DNA of 64,000 nt, from positions 62,001 through 126,000 of the forward strand of contig NZ_BMZT01000001.1 of assembly GCF_014652935.1 (NCBI RefSeq). Direction: 5' to 3'. This DNA is from Luteimonas padinae. GTDB taxonomy: Bacteria; Pseudomonadota; Gammaproteobacteria; Xanthomonadales; Xanthomonadaceae. Positions 43,547-52,888 of the stretch are shown here, piece after piece (within the stretch, counting starts at the first letter, position 1; every line of letters starts with the position of its first letter). The position numbers and the translations under genes were made by a program. The notes beneath the pieces are model-generated. The model was not told the DNA's origin. It was given only the letters and a program-made list of their open reading frames with translations, and searched no databases.

Positions 43547-43569
43547 CACTGACTATCAGTGTGCTGATA
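43547..43569. promoter_or_regulatory. Overlapping palindromic operators for the MarR regulator
   Basis: Two perfect inverted repeats overlap: CACTGA-CTA-TCAGTG (43547-43561) and TATCAG-TGTG-CTGATA (43554-43569). They fill the divergent marR/efflux promoter region and have the size expected of MarR sites. Confidence 0.75.
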
Positions 43570-43602
43570 CCTTGCCGCACTTTCCGGTACGAGTCCGTGA
43601 CG

Positions 43603-44745
43603 ATGCCCGTTCCTTCCCGACTGCTGGCGGCTTCCGGTGTCCTGGCGCTCGCGCTTGCCCTGGCGGGCTGCGGCGAGGACGAGGTGCCCGAGGCCGTGCC
43701 CAGCCTCACCGTCAGCCTGGCCGCGCCACAGCTGCGCGAGGTCACCAGCGACGTGGTGGCCTCGGGCGCGGTGGCGGCCTGGGAAGAAGTGTCCGTGGGC
43801 GTGGAGCTGTCCGGCCTGCGCGTCGCCACCGTGGCCGTCGAGGTCGGCAGCGTGGTCGCCGCCGGTGACGTCCTGCTGCGAGTCGACGACCGCACCCTGG
43901 CCTCGCAGCTGGCGCAGTCGGACGCGCAGGTGCGCGAGGCCCGGACCAATCTCGAGACCGCGCGCCGCAAGGCCGCGCGCATCCGCGAGCTGGCGGATTC
44001 GCAGATGGTCGCGCTGCAGGATGCGGAGGAGGCCGAGGCCGCGCGCGCCAACGCCGAGGCCCGGCTCAACACCGCCATCGCCAGCCGTGACGCCGCGCGC
44101 GTGCAGCGCGACTTCACCGTGGTGCGCGCGCCGGTGGACGGCGTGGTCTCGGCGCGCAGCGTGCAGCCCGGCCAGGTGGTCGGCGCCGGCACGGAGCTGC
44201 TGCGGCTGATCCGCGACGGCCGCCTGGAGTGGCGCGCGGAGCTGGCCGAAGGCGACCTGCTGCGCGTCGACGCCGGGACGCCGGTGCGCGTGGAGGCACC
44301 CGGCGGCGGCGTGGTCGAAGGCCGCGTGCGCACGGTGTCGCCGGCGCTGGATGCGCAGAGCCGCACCGGCACCGTCTACGTCGACCTCCCCGATCCCGGC
44401 GCGCTGCGCGCGGGCATGTTCGCGCAGGGCCGGCTGGCGCTTGGTCGCGCGCAGGCGCTGCTGGTGCCGGGCGACGCCGTGGTGCGCCGGGACGGCCGCG
44501 CCTTCGTGTTCACCGTCGACGACGACGGGCGAGTGCGCGAGCGCGTCGTCGAACTCGGCGGGGCGCAGGGTGACCTGGTCGAGGTGCGCGACGGGCTGGC
44601 GCAGGACGATCGCGTGGTCGCGCGCGGCGCCGGCTTCCTGGGCGATGGCGACCTGGTGCGCGTGGTCGAGGGCGAGGACGCGGTGGATGCCGCGGATGCC
44701 GCCAGCGCGAAGGCCGCGCGCGCGACCGGGGCCGTCGCCGAATGA
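43603..44745 (+). CDS. RND efflux periplasmic adaptor (membrane fusion) lipoprotein
   Basis: 380 residues from ATG 43603, lipobox LALAGC at about 18-23. The lipoyl half-motifs VEVGSVVAAGDVLLRVDDR and RAPVDGVVSARSVQPGQVVGAG flank an Ala/Arg/Glu-rich helical hairpin. Beta-barrel and membrane-proximal domains (SRTGTVYVDLPDPG..LRAGMFAQGRLAL, then LVPGDAVVRRDGRAFVF) complete an AcrA/MexA-type adaptor. The RND pump gene begins inside its stop (ATGA). Confidence 0.93.
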   Translation: MPVPSRLLAASGVLALALALAGCGEDEVPEAVPSLTVSLAAPQLREVTSDVVASGAVAAWEEVSVGVELSGLRVATVAVEVGSVVAAGDVLLRVDDRTLASQLAQSDAQVREARTNLETARRKAARIRELADSQMVALQDAEEAEAARANAEARLNTAIASRDAARVQRDFTVVRAPVDGVVSARSVQPGQVVGAGTELLRLIRDGRLEWRAELAEGDLLRVDAGTPVRVEAPGGGVVEGRVRTVSPALDAQSRTGTVYVDLPDPGALRAGMFAQGRLALGRAQALLVPGDAVVRRDGRAFVFTVDDDGRVRERVVELGGAQGDLVEVRDGLAQDDRVVARGAGFLGDGDLVRVVEGEDAVDAADAASAKAARATGAVAE

Positions 44746-47700
44746 ACTTCTCCGCTTGGTCGATCCACCGCCCGCTGCCGGCGATCCTGGTCTTCATCCT
44801 GCTGACCGCCGCGGGCCTGCTGGCCTTCAACAAGCTGGCCGTCTCCCAGTTCCCGGACCTCACCGTGCCGGTGGTCAACGTCACCGTCACGCTGCCCGGT
44901 GCCAGCCCCAGCACGCTGGAAACGCAGGTCACCCGCAAGATCGAGGACGCCACCGCCAGCATCGCCGGCCTGCGCAACATGGCGTCCATCGTCAACGAAG
45001 GCGTGTCGACCACCATCCTCACCTTCGAGATCGAGAAGGACGGCACCCTCGCCAAGGACGAGGTGCGCGACGCCATCGACCGCGTGCGCATCGACCTGCC
45101 GGCCGACGTCGAGCCGCCGATCGTGTCGCTGGTCAACGTCACCGGTGGCGACATGCTGACCTATGCCGTGACCGCCGAAGGCTGGAGCGACGAGGAGCTC
45201 AGCTGGTTCATCGACGACACCGTGTCCAAGCGGCTGTTTGCGGTGCCCGGCGTCGGCGCGGTGCGCCGCATCGGCGGCGTCGACCGCGAGATCCGCGTCG
45301 ACCTGCGGCCGGAGGCGGTGCAGGGCTTCGGCGTGAGTCCGGCGCTGATCAGCCAGCAGCTGGCGCGCATCCAGCAGGAGCAGCCGGGCGGGCGCACCAC
45401 CGTGGGCGGCGGCGAGCAGGCGGTGCGCACGCTCGGCACCGTCGAGTCCGCCGCCGACCTCGAGGACTTCCCCATCTCCATGCCCGACGGTCGCAGTGTG
45501 CGCCTGTCGACGCTGGCCACGGTGACCGACGGCAATGCCACCGTCAGCCAGCGCACCACGCTCGATGGCCGGCCGGTGATCGGCTTCGCCGTGCAGCGCA
45601 CCACCAACACCAGCGAGGTCGACGTCGGCAACGCCGTGCGCGAGAGCGTGGCGAAGCTGCAGCAGGAGCAGCCGCGCGTGCGCGTGGTCGAGGTGGCCTC
45701 GACCACCCAGGTGGCCGAGGACTCGTTCGACTCCTCGATGCACATGCTCTACGAGGGCGCGGCGCTGGCGGTGCTGGTGGTATTCCTGTTCCTGCGCGAC
45801 TTCCGCGCCACCTTCATCAGCGCCGTGGCGCTGCCGCTGTCGATCATCCCGACCTTCGCGGTGATGTACTGGCTGGGCTTCAGCCTCAACATGATCACCC
45901 TGCTGGCACTCGCCGTGGTGGTGGGCATCCTGGTGGACGACGCCATCGTCGAGGTCGAGAACATCGACCGCCACCTGCGGATGGGCAAGGCGCCGAAGCA
46001 GGCCGCGCTCGAGGCCGCCGACGAGATCGGCCTGGCGGTGATCGCGACCTCGTGCACGCTGGCGGCCGTGTTCATCCCCGTGGCCTTCATGCCCGGCATC
46101 CCGGGCAAGTTCTTCCGCGAGTTCGGCTGGACCGCGGCCGCGGCGGTGATGTTCTCGCTGCTGGTGGCGCGCCTGATCACGCCGATGATGGCGGCGTACA
46201 TGCTGAAGCCGCTGCCCGAGCACAAGGGCGACTCGAAGCTGATGCGGTGGTACCTGCGCTTCGTCGACAGCGCGCTGCAGCATCGCAACCGCACGCTGGT
46301 GGTCGCGCTGGGCATCTTCATCGGCTCGCTGGCGCTGCTGCCGCTGCTGAAAGTGACCTTCATCCCGCCCACCGACGGCATCCAGAGCAACGTGCTGATC
46401 GAGCTGCCGCCGGGCACCGCGCTCGCCACCACCGAAGAGGTGGCCGAGACCGCGCGCCGGCGCATCGCCGACATCCCCGAGATCGAACACGTGTTCGTGA
46501 CCGCCGGCAGCAACTCGGGTGCCAACGGCCCCGCGGGCGACCTCACCAGCGCCGAACTGCGCAAGGCCACGCTCACGATCCGCTGGAAGGACGACCGCGA
46601 CCCGACCCAGTACGAGCTGGAAACGGTGGTCCGCGAGCGCCTGGCCGACCTGCCGGGCGTGCGCCTGAGCTTCCAGGGTGGCGAGCCCGGGCGCGCGCTG
46701 CAGCTGGTGCTGGCTGGCGACGACCCGGTCAAGCTGGCCGCGGCCGCGCGCGACGTGGAGCGCGAGATCCGGCAGCTGCCGGGTCTCGGCACCGTGGGTT
46801 CATCCGCGGCGCTGGTGCGGCCCGAAGTGATCGTGCGCCCGGACCCCGCGCGCGCCGCGGACCTCGGCGTGTCGACGGCCGACATCGCCGCCGCCACCCG
46901 CGTGGCCACCCGCGGCGACTACGAACAGTTCCTTGCCAAGCTCAACCTGCCTGAGCGTCAGGTGCCGATCCGCGTGCGGCTGGACGAACGCGCGCTGTCG
47001 GACCCCGCGCTGCTCGGCCAGCTGCGCGTGCCTACCGCCACCGGTGGCAGCGTGCCGCTGTCGTCGGTGGCCGAGATCACCACTGCCAGCGGGCCGTCGC
47101 AGATCGACCGCTTCGACAGGCGTCGCAACGTGACGATCACCGTCGACCTCAACGGCATGGCGATGGGCGAGGTGGAAGGCCAGATCGACGCGCTGCCCTC
47201 GCTGCAGAACCTCCCGTCGGGCGTGGACCGCCAGGCCGCCGGCGACAGCGAGATCTTCGCCGAGATGTTCGGCGGCTTCGCCATGGCCATGGTGGCCGGC
47301 ATCTTCTGCGTCTACGGGGTGCTGCTGCTGCTGTTCAACCACGCGAGCCAGCCGGTGACGATCCTGGTGGCCGTGCCGCTGGCCGCGGGCGGCGCGTTCG
47401 GCGCGCTGCTGATCACCGGCCTGGACATCTCGCTGTCGGTGCTGATCGGCCTGATCCTGCTGATCGGCATCGCGGTGAAGAATTCGATCCTGCTGGTGGA
47501 CTACGCGGTCATGGCCGAGGAAAAGGGCATGACCCGCCACGAGGCGCTGATGGACGCGTGCCACAAGCGTGCGCGGCCGGTGATCATGACCACGCTGGCG
47601 ATGGGGGCGGGCATGATGCCGATCGCGCTGGGTCTGACGGCGGATTCAAGCTTCCGCATGCCGATGGCGGTGGCGGTGATCGGTGGGTTGATCACCTCGA

Positions 47701-47822
47701 CGGTGTTGAGCCTGGTGGTGGTGCCGGCGGCGTACACGCTGGTGGATGATGTGGAGGAGCGGGTGCTCGGGAGGTTGCGGCGGAGGGCCGCAGACGCCAG
47801 TGAGGTTGCGGCGCCACCATGA
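44742..47822 (+). CDS. RND multidrug efflux transporter permease (HAE1/AcrB-type)
   Basis: 1026-residue inner-membrane proton antiporter. The N-terminus IHRPLPAILVFILLTAAGLLAF, the porter-domain motif LPGASPSTLETQVTRKIED, the helix-4 proton-relay segment VVVGILVDDAIVEVENIDRH with its two Asp, and the C-terminal VLIGLILLIGIAVKNSILLVDYA (relay Lys) are all intact. The AKxF-type motif AVFIPVAFMPGIPGKFFREF is present. Substrate cannot be predicted. Expressed from the MarR-controlled promoter with its adaptor; its stop overlaps the TolC-type gene. Confidence 0.94.
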   Translation: MNFSAWSIHRPLPAILVFILLTAAGLLAFNKLAVSQFPDLTVPVVNVTVTLPGASPSTLETQVTRKIEDATASIAGLRNMASIVNEGVSTTILTFEIEKDGTLAKDEVRDAIDRVRIDLPADVEPPIVSLVNVTGGDMLTYAVTAEGWSDEELSWFIDDTVSKRLFAVPGVGAVRRIGGVDREIRVDLRPEAVQGFGVSPALISQQLARIQQEQPGGRTTVGGGEQAVRTLGTVESAADLEDFPISMPDGRSVRLSTLATVTDGNATVSQRTTLDGRPVIGFAVQRTTNTSEVDVGNAVRESVAKLQQEQPRVRVVEVASTTQVAEDSFDSSMHMLYEGAALAVLVVFLFLRDFRATFISAVALPLSIIPTFAVMYWLGFSLNMITLLALAVVVGILVDDAIVEVENIDRHLRMGKAPKQAALEAADEIGLAVIATSCTLAAVFIPVAFMPGIPGKFFREFGWTAAAAVMFSLLVARLITPMMAAYMLKPLPEHKGDSKLMRWYLRFVDSALQHRNRTLVVALGIFIGSLALLPLLKVTFIPPTDGIQSNVLIELPPGTALATTEEVAETARRRIADIPEIEHVFVTAGSNSGANGPAGDLTSAELRKATLTIRWKDDRDPTQYELETVVRERLADLPGVRLSFQGGEPGRALQLVLAGDDPVKLAAAARDVEREIRQLPGLGTVGSSAALVRPEVIVRPDPARAADLGVSTADIAAATRVATRGDYEQFLAKLNLPERQVPIRVRLDERALSDPALLGQLRVPTATGGSVPLSSVAEITTASGPSQIDRFDRRRNVTITVDLNGMAMGEVEGQIDALPSLQNLPSGVDRQAAGDSEIFAEMFGGFAMAMVAGIFCVYGVLLLLFNHASQPVTILVAVPLAAGGAFGALLITGLDISLSVLIGLILLIGIAVKNSILLVDYAVMAEEKGMTRHEALMDACHKRARPVIMTTLAMGAGMMPIALGLTADSSFRMPMAVAVIGGLITSTVLSLVVVPAAYTLVDDVEERVLGRLRRRAADASEVAAPP

Positions 47823-49296
47823 CTGGCATCACGATGGCGGCGGCCGGTGCAATGGAGTGGCAGGTGTCGACAGGCAAGGCTGGCAGGCTGGGTGGGGCAT
47901 ACCGTAGGCGATCCCGCGCCGCGCACGGACGGGCATTCGGTCTGGCGTTGGGTCTGGTCCTGCTTGTACCGGCCACCTCGGCACTCGCGCAGGATGCGGA
48001 CGCACTGAGCTTCGATCAGGCGCGCGAGCGGATGGAACGGGTTTCCGACGCGCTGGCTGCCGCGGACGCCAACCTGCGCGCCCGGCAGGACCTGTCCGAT
48101 GCGACCGCGCGCCTGCGGCTGCCGGAGATTTCGCTCGAAGCGCGCTACCTGGAGTTCCAGAAGATGCTGAGCTTGCCGCTGGGTTCGCTGGCGCCAGTGG
48201 GCGAGGCGTTCGGCATCGAAAGCCCGTTGCGGTTCCAGGAGCGCGACCGGCGATTTCGTCCGGTGTTGACCACGGTGCTGCCCGTGTACACGGGCGGGCA
48301 GATCCCGGCCGCGCAGGCGGCGGCCGCGGCCGCCCTGCGTGGGGCGGACGCGGAACGGGCGCAGCAGTCCCAGAAGCTGACGTCGCAACTGGTCCAGGCC
48401 TACTTCGGCCAGGGCCTGGCCGAGCAGGCGCTGAGTGTGCGCCGCGAGGTGCGCGACGGCATGCGCCAACACCTGGCCCATGCCGAATCGCTTGAACGCG
48501 AAGGCTTCGCCACGCGCGCGCAGGTGTTGCAGGCGGTCGTCGCGCGTGATGCCAGCGAGCGCGAGTACCAGAAGGCGCTCAACGACCGCGACGCCGCCGC
48601 CCAGGCCCTGGCGCTGCTGTTGCGCAGCGATGGGCCGGTGACGCCGATCACGCCGCTGTTCGTGGTCGGCACATCGCCGGGCACGCTGGAGGCGTTCACC
48701 CGGGCCGCGCTTGAGCGGCACCCGCAGCTGGCGCAGCTGCGGGCGCTTGACGACCAGGCGGGCGCAGGCGTGCGTGTGCAGAGGCGTCACTGAAACCGCA
48801 GGTGTACCTGTTCGGCCAGTACGACCTGTACCGTGAGGATGCGCTGCTGACCGACACCGATTGGGCCTTCGGCATTGGCCTGAAGTACACCTTCCTGTCC
48901 GGGCGGGATCGCCCGCGCCAGATCAGTGCCGCGCGCGCGCAGCAGGAGCAGGCGCAGGCCGCACTGCGCGAAGCGCAGAACCAGATCAGGATCGGCGTGG
49001 CACAGGCCTGGAATGCGCTGGAAACGGCACGCCAGCAGTTCCTGCTGCTCGACAGCAGCATCGAACAGGCGCGTGAGAACCTGCGCCTGCAGGAACTGGC
49101 GTTCCGCGAGGGGCAGTCGACCTCGCTCGATGTCATGGACGCCAGGCTCGGCCTTGGCGCCGCACGGGTCGAACACGCGCACGCCGCCTACGACTATTGC
49201 GTGGCATTGGCGCACCTGCTCGAGCTGGGTGGCCAGTCGGCGCGCTTTGGCGAGTACATCCGCAAGGCAGACCACAGGGTATTTCCCCATGAATGA
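47819..49296 (+). pseudogene. TolC-type outer-membrane efflux protein, frameshifted
   Basis: The reading frame from ATG 47819 codes for a signal peptide (FGLALGLVLLVPATSALAQ) and the first 300 residues of a TolC-like channel (FRPVLTTVLPVYTGGQIPAAQA), then stops at 48793. The other part continues in a different frame from about 48781 (EASLKPQVYLFGQYDLYRED, KYTFLSGRD, QAWNALETARQQFLLLDSSI) to the stop at 49296. Restoring one G within GTGCAGAGG near 48779-48783 gives one uninterrupted protein of about 491 residues, normal for the family. Either a real single-base deletion or a sequencing error. Without it the tripartite pumps here would lack their own outer-membrane exit. Confidence 0.88.
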
Positions 49297-50323
49297 ACCC
49301 GCTCCGTCGCCGCCGCCGCCACCCGTGGCTGCGGATGCACCGTCCGGCCGCCGTCGCCTGCGCCTTGTCGCCCTGGGCGTGATTGCCGTGATCCTGGTCG
49401 GCGGCCTGTGGCTGGCGTTCCGCAGCCCGGCGGACCTGGTGCAGGGCATGGCCGATGCCGACAGCATCAACGTGTCGGCCAAGGTGACCGCGCGGGTGTC
49501 GGCGCTGCTGGTGGCCGAGGGGGAGCGGGTCGAGGCGGGGCAGGTACTGTTCGAGCTGGACAGCCCCGAGATCGCCGCGAAGCAGCGACAGGCCGAAGCC
49601 GCGCTCGCGGCCGCGCAGGCGCTGGCGGACAAGGCCGAGGAAGGCGCGCGCGTGGAGGACATCCGCGCAGCGGAGGCCAACTGGCGGCGCGCCCAGGCCG
49701 GACACGAACTGGCGCGTTCCACGTTCCAGCGCCTGGAGCGGCTGCATGCCGAGGGCGTGGTCACCCGGCAGCAGCGCGACGAGGCCCGTGCGAAGGCGAT
49801 CGATGCCGAGCAGCAGGCGCGCGCAGCGCAGGCGCTGTACGAACAGGCGCAGGCCGGCGCCCGCGAACAGGACAGGAGCGCCGCGCAGGCGCAGGTGCGG
49901 CAGGCCGAAGGCGCCGTGGCCGAAGTGCAGGCGGCCGAAAGCGAAGTGCGCGGCCGCGCGCCGACGGCCGGCGAGGTGTCCAAGCGCCTGGTCGAAACCG
50001 GCGAGCTGGTGGCGGCCGGCTATCCGGTCTTCACCCTGGTCGACCTCGACCACATGTGGGTGGCGTTCCACCTGCGCGAGGACCAGTTCGCGGGCCTGGA
50101 GGTGGGCCGCCGCCTGCGCGGTTCGATCCCGGCGCTGGAGCGCGAGGACGTCGAGTTCGAGGTCTACCACATCAGCCCGGCCGGCGATTTCGCGACCTGG
50201 CGCGCGACCCGGCAGTCGGCCGGCTACGACGTGAGGAGTTTCGAAGTGCGCGCGAGGCCGATCGCGGAAGTCGCAGGCTTCCGGCCGGGCATGAGCGTGC
50301 TGTTCGCATGGCCGCAACGCTGA
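49289..50323 (+). CDS. HlyD/EmrA-type membrane fusion protein
   Basis: 344 residues from ATG 49289, overlapping the TolC-type gene. A Pro-rich cytoplasmic start, one helix (LVALGVIAVILVGGLWLAF), then a lipoyl half VSALLVAEGERVEAGQVLFELDSPE. A long Ala/Glu/Gln coiled hairpin follows, then PTAGEVSKRLVETGELVAAGYPVFTLVDLD and the beta-barrel. This is the type of adaptor that joins ABC or MFS exporters to TolC. Two ABC-2-type permease genes follow with short overlaps. Confidence 0.9.
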   Translation: MNEPAPSPPPPPVAADAPSGRRRLRLVALGVIAVILVGGLWLAFRSPADLVQGMADADSINVSAKVTARVSALLVAEGERVEAGQVLFELDSPEIAAKQRQAEAALAAAQALADKAEEGARVEDIRAAEANWRRAQAGHELARSTFQRLERLHAEGVVTRQQRDEARAKAIDAEQQARAAQALYEQAQAGAREQDRSAAQAQVRQAEGAVAEVQAAESEVRGRAPTAGEVSKRLVETGELVAAGYPVFTLVDLDHMWVAFHLREDQFAGLEVGRRLRGSIPALEREDVEFEVYHISPAGDFATWRATRQSAGYDVRSFEVRARPIAEVAGFRPGMSVLFAWPQR

Positions 50324-51495
50324 CGCGGCCCACGGCACGCGAGGCGTTCGTCCGTTCGGCGTTGCGCGAGTGCGCACGGCTGCGCGCCGATCCCTGGGAT
50401 CTGGCGTTGGCCACGTGGGTCCCGCTGCTGGCGCTGGCGCTGCTCGCCTGGATGTTCTCGGCCGGCGTGCCGCGCGAGCTGCCGGTGGCGGTGGTCGATC
50501 ATGACAACAGCGCGGTCAGCCGCGAACTGGTGCGCAGGCTCGATGCCGTGCCGGGCCTGCGGGTGGCCGCGCGGCCGGCGGACCTGACGCAGGCCTGGTC
50601 GGAGGTGCGCGCGGTCCGGGCGTTCGCGGTGGTGCACGTGCCTGCGGGCGCCGAGCGCCAGGTCCTGCGTGGCGGCAGCGCCGTTGTTTTCGCCTACTAC
50701 AACGCCAGCCACCAGACGGCAGGGCAGGCGGTGCTGCGGGGGATCGGAGAGGCGGCGCAGGCGACCAGTGCGCATCTCGTGCGCCGTGAGGTGGCGCGGG
50801 TCGGCGGGGCGCAGGCGGTCCGCCAGCCGCCGCTGCGGGTGCAGGCCACCGTGCTGGCCAACTCCGCGCGCAGCTACGAGCACTTCCTGCTCGGCCTGCT
50901 GTTCCCGGCACTGCTGCACCTCGCCGCCTGCCTGGCGATGGTGGGCGCGCTCGGGCGCGAACTGCGTGACGGCAGCGCGGGCACATGGCTGGCCGGGTGC
51001 GGCGATCGCCTGCTGCCGGCGGTGGCCGGCAAGCTGGCCCCGTACCTGCTGCTGTTCACCGCCTACGGCACGCTGTCGCTGCTCTGGCTGGCCGCGATCC
51101 GCGGCGGTGTGGCCGGCAGCGCGGTGCTGCTGGTCGCCGCGCAGGCGGCGATGTACCTGGCCTACGGCGGCATCGCGCTGCTGCTGGTCGGGGCCACCCG
51201 CAACATGGGCACGTCGCTGTCGCTGACCGGACTGTACGCGGGCACGTCGCTGGCGTTCTCGGGCGCGACGTTCCCGGTGCAGGGAGCGCCGCTGTTCGCA
51301 CAGGCCTGGAGCCAGCTGCTTCCCTTCACCGCCTACCTCAAGCTGCAGGCGCAGCAGCTCGACCTGGATGCGGCATGGACGGCCTCGCTGCCGTTGCTGG
51401 GCACCTTGCTGCTGTTCGTGCTGGTGGCCGGCGGCGCGGGCCTGCGCCTGTATGCGCGCGGAGCGCGCGATCCGGCCTCCTGGGGGCAGCGATGA
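50308..51495 (+). CDS. ABC-2 type transport permease (first of two)
   Basis: 395 residues, ATG 50308 overlapping the HlyD gene by 16 bp. The first helix (LATWVPLLALALLAWMFSAG) is followed by a periplasmic domain starting LPVAVVDHDNSAVSRELVRRLDAVPG. Five or so C-terminal helices come next. This is the YhhJ/YbhR-like ABC-2 membrane fold. No ATP-binding protein is encoded next to it. Overlaps the second permease gene by 4 bp. Confidence 0.85.
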   Translation: MAATLTRPTAREAFVRSALRECARLRADPWDLALATWVPLLALALLAWMFSAGVPRELPVAVVDHDNSAVSRELVRRLDAVPGLRVAARPADLTQAWSEVRAVRAFAVVHVPAGAERQVLRGGSAVVFAYYNASHQTAGQAVLRGIGEAAQATSAHLVRREVARVGGAQAVRQPPLRVQATVLANSARSYEHFLLGLLFPALLHLAACLAMVGALGRELRDGSAGTWLAGCGDRLLPAVAGKLAPYLLLFTAYGTLSLLWLAAIRGGVAGSAVLLVAAQAAMYLAYGGIALLLVGATRNMGTSLSLTGLYAGTSLAFSGATFPVQGAPLFAQAWSQLLPFTAYLKLQAQQLDLDAAWTASLPLLGTLLLFVLVAGGAGLRLYARGARDPASWGQR

Positions 51496-52604
51496 ACCAG
51501 GTCAGGGCCGCCTTTCTGGAGACTCTGCGCGCCGTGTTCTCGGACCGCTACGCGGTGGTGACGCTGATCGGCGCCGTGGTGCTGTACTCGTTCTTCTACC
51601 CGGTCGCCTACCGGCACCAGGTGGCTTCGCAGTATCCGGTGCTGGTGGTCGACCTCGACCATAGCGCCATGAGCCGCGCCCTGGTGCGCAAGGCGGGCGC
51701 GGTGCGCGCGGTGAGGATCGTCGGCGATGCGACCTCGCTGGAGGAGGCCCGGCCAAGGATCGCCCGCGGCGAAGCGCATGGCCTGCTGGTGGTGCCCGCG
51801 GGGTTCGAACGCGGGATCCTGCGCGGCGGGCAGGGGCAACTGGCGCTGTACGGCAGTGGTGCGTTCCTCGGTCGCGGCGGCGTGGTGCTGGAGGGCCTGG
51901 GCGAGGCCGCCGCCGCGTTCGCGCGCGAGGCCGCCGTGGTGCAGGCAGGTTTCGCAGGTGCGCCCGGCGCAGCGCCGCTGCAGGTGGTGGCGCGGCCGCT
52001 GTTCAACACCCGCGAGGGTTACGGCAGCGCCGTGGTGCCGGGCGTGGCACAGCTGATCGTGCAGCAGACACTGCTGATCGGCATGCTGGTCATGGCCGGC
52101 ACGCGTCGCGAACGCCTGGGTCGGCTGGCGTTCTCGCGCCGCGGCCTGCTCGGCATCGCCGCCGCGTTCGCGCTGATCGGCGTGTGCAGCATGCTGTACT
52201 ACAACGGTCTGGTGATGTGGCTCCAGGACTATCCGCGTGGCGGCAATCCGCCCGGTACGCTGGTGGGCGGAGCGCTGTACGTGGCCGCGGTGGTGGCGTT
52301 CGCGCTGTTCGCGGGCAGTTTCTTCCGCACCCGCGAACGGCCCTTCCAGCTGATGCTCGTCACCGCGCTGCCACTCTTCTTCCTGTCCGGGCTGTCATGG
52401 CCGGCCGTGGCGATGCCACAGCCCCTGGCGTGGCTGGCGAGGCTTGTTCCCTCCACGCCCGGCATCAACCTGATGGTGAAGTTCAACCAGATGGGCGCAA
52501 GCTTCGCCGAGGCGCTTCCCGAGCTGTGCAACCTCGCTTTTTTGACACTGCTGTATGGCGCGCTGGCGGTATGGCGCTACGCCCCGGGGCGGGACGGCGC
52601 CTGA
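51492..52604 (+). CDS. ABC-2 type transport permease (second of two)
   Basis: 370 residues, built like the preceding permease: helix YAVVTLIGAVVLYSFFYPVAY, periplasmic domain starting YPVLVVDLDHSAMSRALVRK, then helices including LIVQQTLLIGMLVMAG and LMLVTALPLFFLSGLSWP. The pair would form a heterodimeric ABC-2 membrane part working with HlyD and the TolC-type channel. The absent ATPase must be supplied elsewhere or these proteins work differently. Last gene of the efflux operon. Confidence 0.86.
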   Translation: MNQVRAAFLETLRAVFSDRYAVVTLIGAVVLYSFFYPVAYRHQVASQYPVLVVDLDHSAMSRALVRKAGAVRAVRIVGDATSLEEARPRIARGEAHGLLVVPAGFERGILRGGQGQLALYGSGAFLGRGGVVLEGLGEAAAAFAREAAVVQAGFAGAPGAAPLQVVARPLFNTREGYGSAVVPGVAQLIVQQTLLIGMLVMAGTRRERLGRLAFSRRGLLGIAAAFALIGVCSMLYYNGLVMWLQDYPRGGNPPGTLVGGALYVAAVVAFALFAGSFFRTRERPFQLMLVTALPLFFLSGLSWPAVAMPQPLAWLARLVPSTPGINLMVKFNQMGASFAEALPELCNLAFLTLLYGALAVWRYAPGRDGA

Positions 52605-52624
52605 CGGGCCGGTCACGGAACACG

Positions 52625-52773
52625 GGGCCGGGGCGGCTTGTGCGCGGGTATCGGAGATCGTCTGCGCGCTGGATGTGCTGGCCGACAATATCGATCCGGC
52701 CGAAAGCTAGAGGGCCTTCCGCGGCCGCATGCCGAGCGCCGATGCCCTGCTGCGCAACCGCGGCCTGAAGTGA
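52625..52773 (+). pseudogene. Possible gene remnant with an internal stop
   Basis: In the 284-bp gap after the permease operon one frame reads VSEIVCALDVLADNIDPAES, then TAG, then RAFRGRMPSADALLRNRGLK and TGA, directly before a terminator. It looks like the C-terminal end of a decayed protein gene, but I do not recognise the family. No start codon or other conserved part is present. Weak call. Confidence 0.3.
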
Positions 52774-52797
52774 CCCTTCGGCGGGTGCGGTGACGAA

Positions 52798-52824
52798 AAG
52801 GCGACCCGGGCGCCGGGTCGCCTT
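52798..52824. terminator. Bidirectional terminator hairpin
   Basis: A 12-bp perfect stem AAGGCGACCCGG / CCGGGTCGCCTT with a 3-base loop, with A residues before and CTTC after. Lies between the convergent efflux operon and L,D-transpeptidase gene, 65 bp past the stop of the latter. Confidence 0.8.
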
Positions 52825-52888
52825 CTTCATGCTGCGGACGACGCAACGGAGCCGCCGCGTCATCCGCCGCGCGGCCACGCACCGGCGC

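Noticed and set aside
44376..46490. 704-residue minus-strand frame over the RND pump
   Set aside because: Antisense shadow; His/Arg/Asp-rich with no recognisable motif.
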